Shown here piece after piece: positions 41,640-42,104 of a stretch of DNA of 42,104 nucleotides; position 1 is the first letter of the stretch, and the number at the start of each line of letters is the position of its first letter. Origin of the DNA: Rhizobium sp. NFR07 (GTDB taxonomy: Bacteria > Pseudomonadota > Alphaproteobacteria > Rhizobiales > Rhizobiaceae); NCBI RefSeq assembly GCF_900111905.1, contig NZ_FOKM01000028.1, positions 1 through 42,104 on the forward strand. Direction: 5' to 3'. The position numbers and the translations under genes were made by a program. Under the pieces are notes generated by a model. The model did not search any database, had not been told where the DNA came from, and saw only the letters and a program-made list of their open reading frames with translations.

Positions 41640-42104
41640 TCAGGCGGCTGCAGACCTTGCGGTCGGGACTTCCGAGATCGTCTTCAGAACCTGGGACGCG
41701 ATCTGGTAGGGGCAACCCTGCGAGTTCGGACGACGGTCTTCGAGGTAACCCTTGTAGCCGTTGTTCACGAAGGAGTGCGGAACGCGGATCGAAGCGCCGC
41801 GGTCGGCAACGCCGTAGGAGAACTTGTTCCACGGAGCCGTCTCGTGCTTGCCGGTCAGGCGCATGTGGTTGTCCGGACCGTAAACGTCGATATGGTCCTG
41901 CAGGTTCTTTTCGAACTGGCCCATCAGGGCTTCGAAATAGTCCTTGCCGCCAACTTCGCGCATGAACTTGGTCGAGAAGTTGCAGTGCATGCCCGAGCCG
42001 TTCCAGTCGGTGTCGCCGAGCGGCTTGCAATGGAACTCGATGTCGATGCCGTACTGTTCCGTCAGACGGAGCAGGAGGTAACGGGCCATCCAGATCTGGT
42101 CGGC
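41640..42104 (-). CDS. glnII: Glutamine synthetase II (eukaryotic-type), 3' part
   Basis: 154 residues of the C-terminal half, running off the window edge; the N-terminus is outside. Recognisable are IDIEFHCKPLGDTDWNGSGMHCNFST, which holds the ammonia/glutamate and ATP contacts, KHETAPWNKFSYGVADRGASIRVPHS, and the EDRRPNSQGCPYQIASQV end that distinguishes GSII of plants and rhizobia from the dodecameric GSI. The enzyme forms glutamine from glutamate, ammonia and ATP. In rhizobia glnII is nitrogen-regulated (NtrC); its promoter is not in the window. It ends in TGA at 41640-41642, with a weak GGCC/GGCC hairpin just beyond. Confidence 0.95.
   Translation of the reverse strand, partial: ADQIWMARYLLLRLTEQYGIDIEFHCKPLGDTDWNGSGMHCNFSTKFMREVGGKDYFEALMGQFEKNLQDHIDVYGPDNHMRLTGKHETAPWNKFSYGVADRGASIRVPHSFVNNGYKGYLEDRRPNSQGCPYQIASQVLKTISEVPTARSAAA

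Noticed and set aside
1..42104. CRISPR arrays, rRNA and tRNA genes
   Set aside because: No regularly spaced direct repeats, rRNA-like sequence or complete tRNA cloverleaf was seen on either strand by eye.

Overview
The window looks like alphaproteobacterial, Rhizobium/Agrobacterium-type DNA. Pointers are a eukaryotic-type glutamine synthetase (GlnII) at the right edge, a BA14K protein, DUF6894 and YidB-type proteins, two GGAAC-N16/17-CGTT promoters of the alphaproteobacterial general stress sigma factor, an alpha-r14-like small RNA with anti-Shine-Dalgarno loops, and an IS66 element. The right third (about 28.3-35.9 kb) reads like an orderly chromosomal or megaplasmid catabolic locus. The left half is accessory DNA: small stress and envelope genes, decayed genes and mobile-element traces.

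Left part (0-9.6 kb). A protein with two ribosome-modulation-factor-like motifs is followed by a complete 3,032-bp IS66 element (455-3486) with inverted repeats, a perfect 8-bp target duplication and an extra secreted-protein gene beside tnpCBA. Next is a junction where the 5' ends of a cyclodeaminase gene and a methyltransferase gene face each other, both truncated. A full LuxR-type acyl-homoserine-lactone receptor gene is divergent from a PAS-GGDEF-EAL gene, which is followed after 18 bp by a BLUF blue-light receptor. This suggests quorum and light control of cyclic di-GMP. A DUF6894 gene, a Crp/Fnr regulator, a broken PAS gene and a broken ArsR-type regulator follow.

Middle (9.6-20.4 kb). 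This stretch holds small, mostly secreted or membrane proteins, several with clear ribosome-binding sites and some too short for routine calling. It also holds a BA14K protein, an FAD monooxygenase, an Asp-nucleophile alpha/beta hydrolase, an IS21 istB remnant, a frameshifted SRAP (YedK/HMCES) gene, a YidB-like gene behind a general-stress promoter, the alpha-r14-like RNA (19769-19882) and a zinc-ribbon protein.

21.0-27.2 kb. A hybrid histidine kinase diverges from a tightly coupled three-gene operon: an N-formylglutamate-amidohydrolase-like enzyme, a DUF1704/QEGLA metallopeptidase-like protein and a glutathione-synthetase-like ATP-grasp ligase. The start and stop codons overlap at both junctions. 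The set looks like a make/trim/hydrolyse system for a peptide-like amide whose product is unknown, and it is the best candidate for an undescribed system here.

28.3-35.9 kb. This is a divergent sugar locus. One arm carries the ABC importer (binding protein, two permeases, ATPase). The other carries a ROK-family regulator, a Gfo/Idh/MocA oxidoreductase and a ThuA-like protein. The intergenic region contains two copies of TTAAT-N11-ATTAA in opposite orientation, 17 of 23 positions identical, which are probably the ROK operators.

Right end. Two small hypothetical genes, an aldehyde dehydrogenase, a chain of short ORFs overlapping by ATGA, a microsomal-type epoxide hydrolase and the 3' part of glnII. 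All calls come from reading the sequence; no database search was run.
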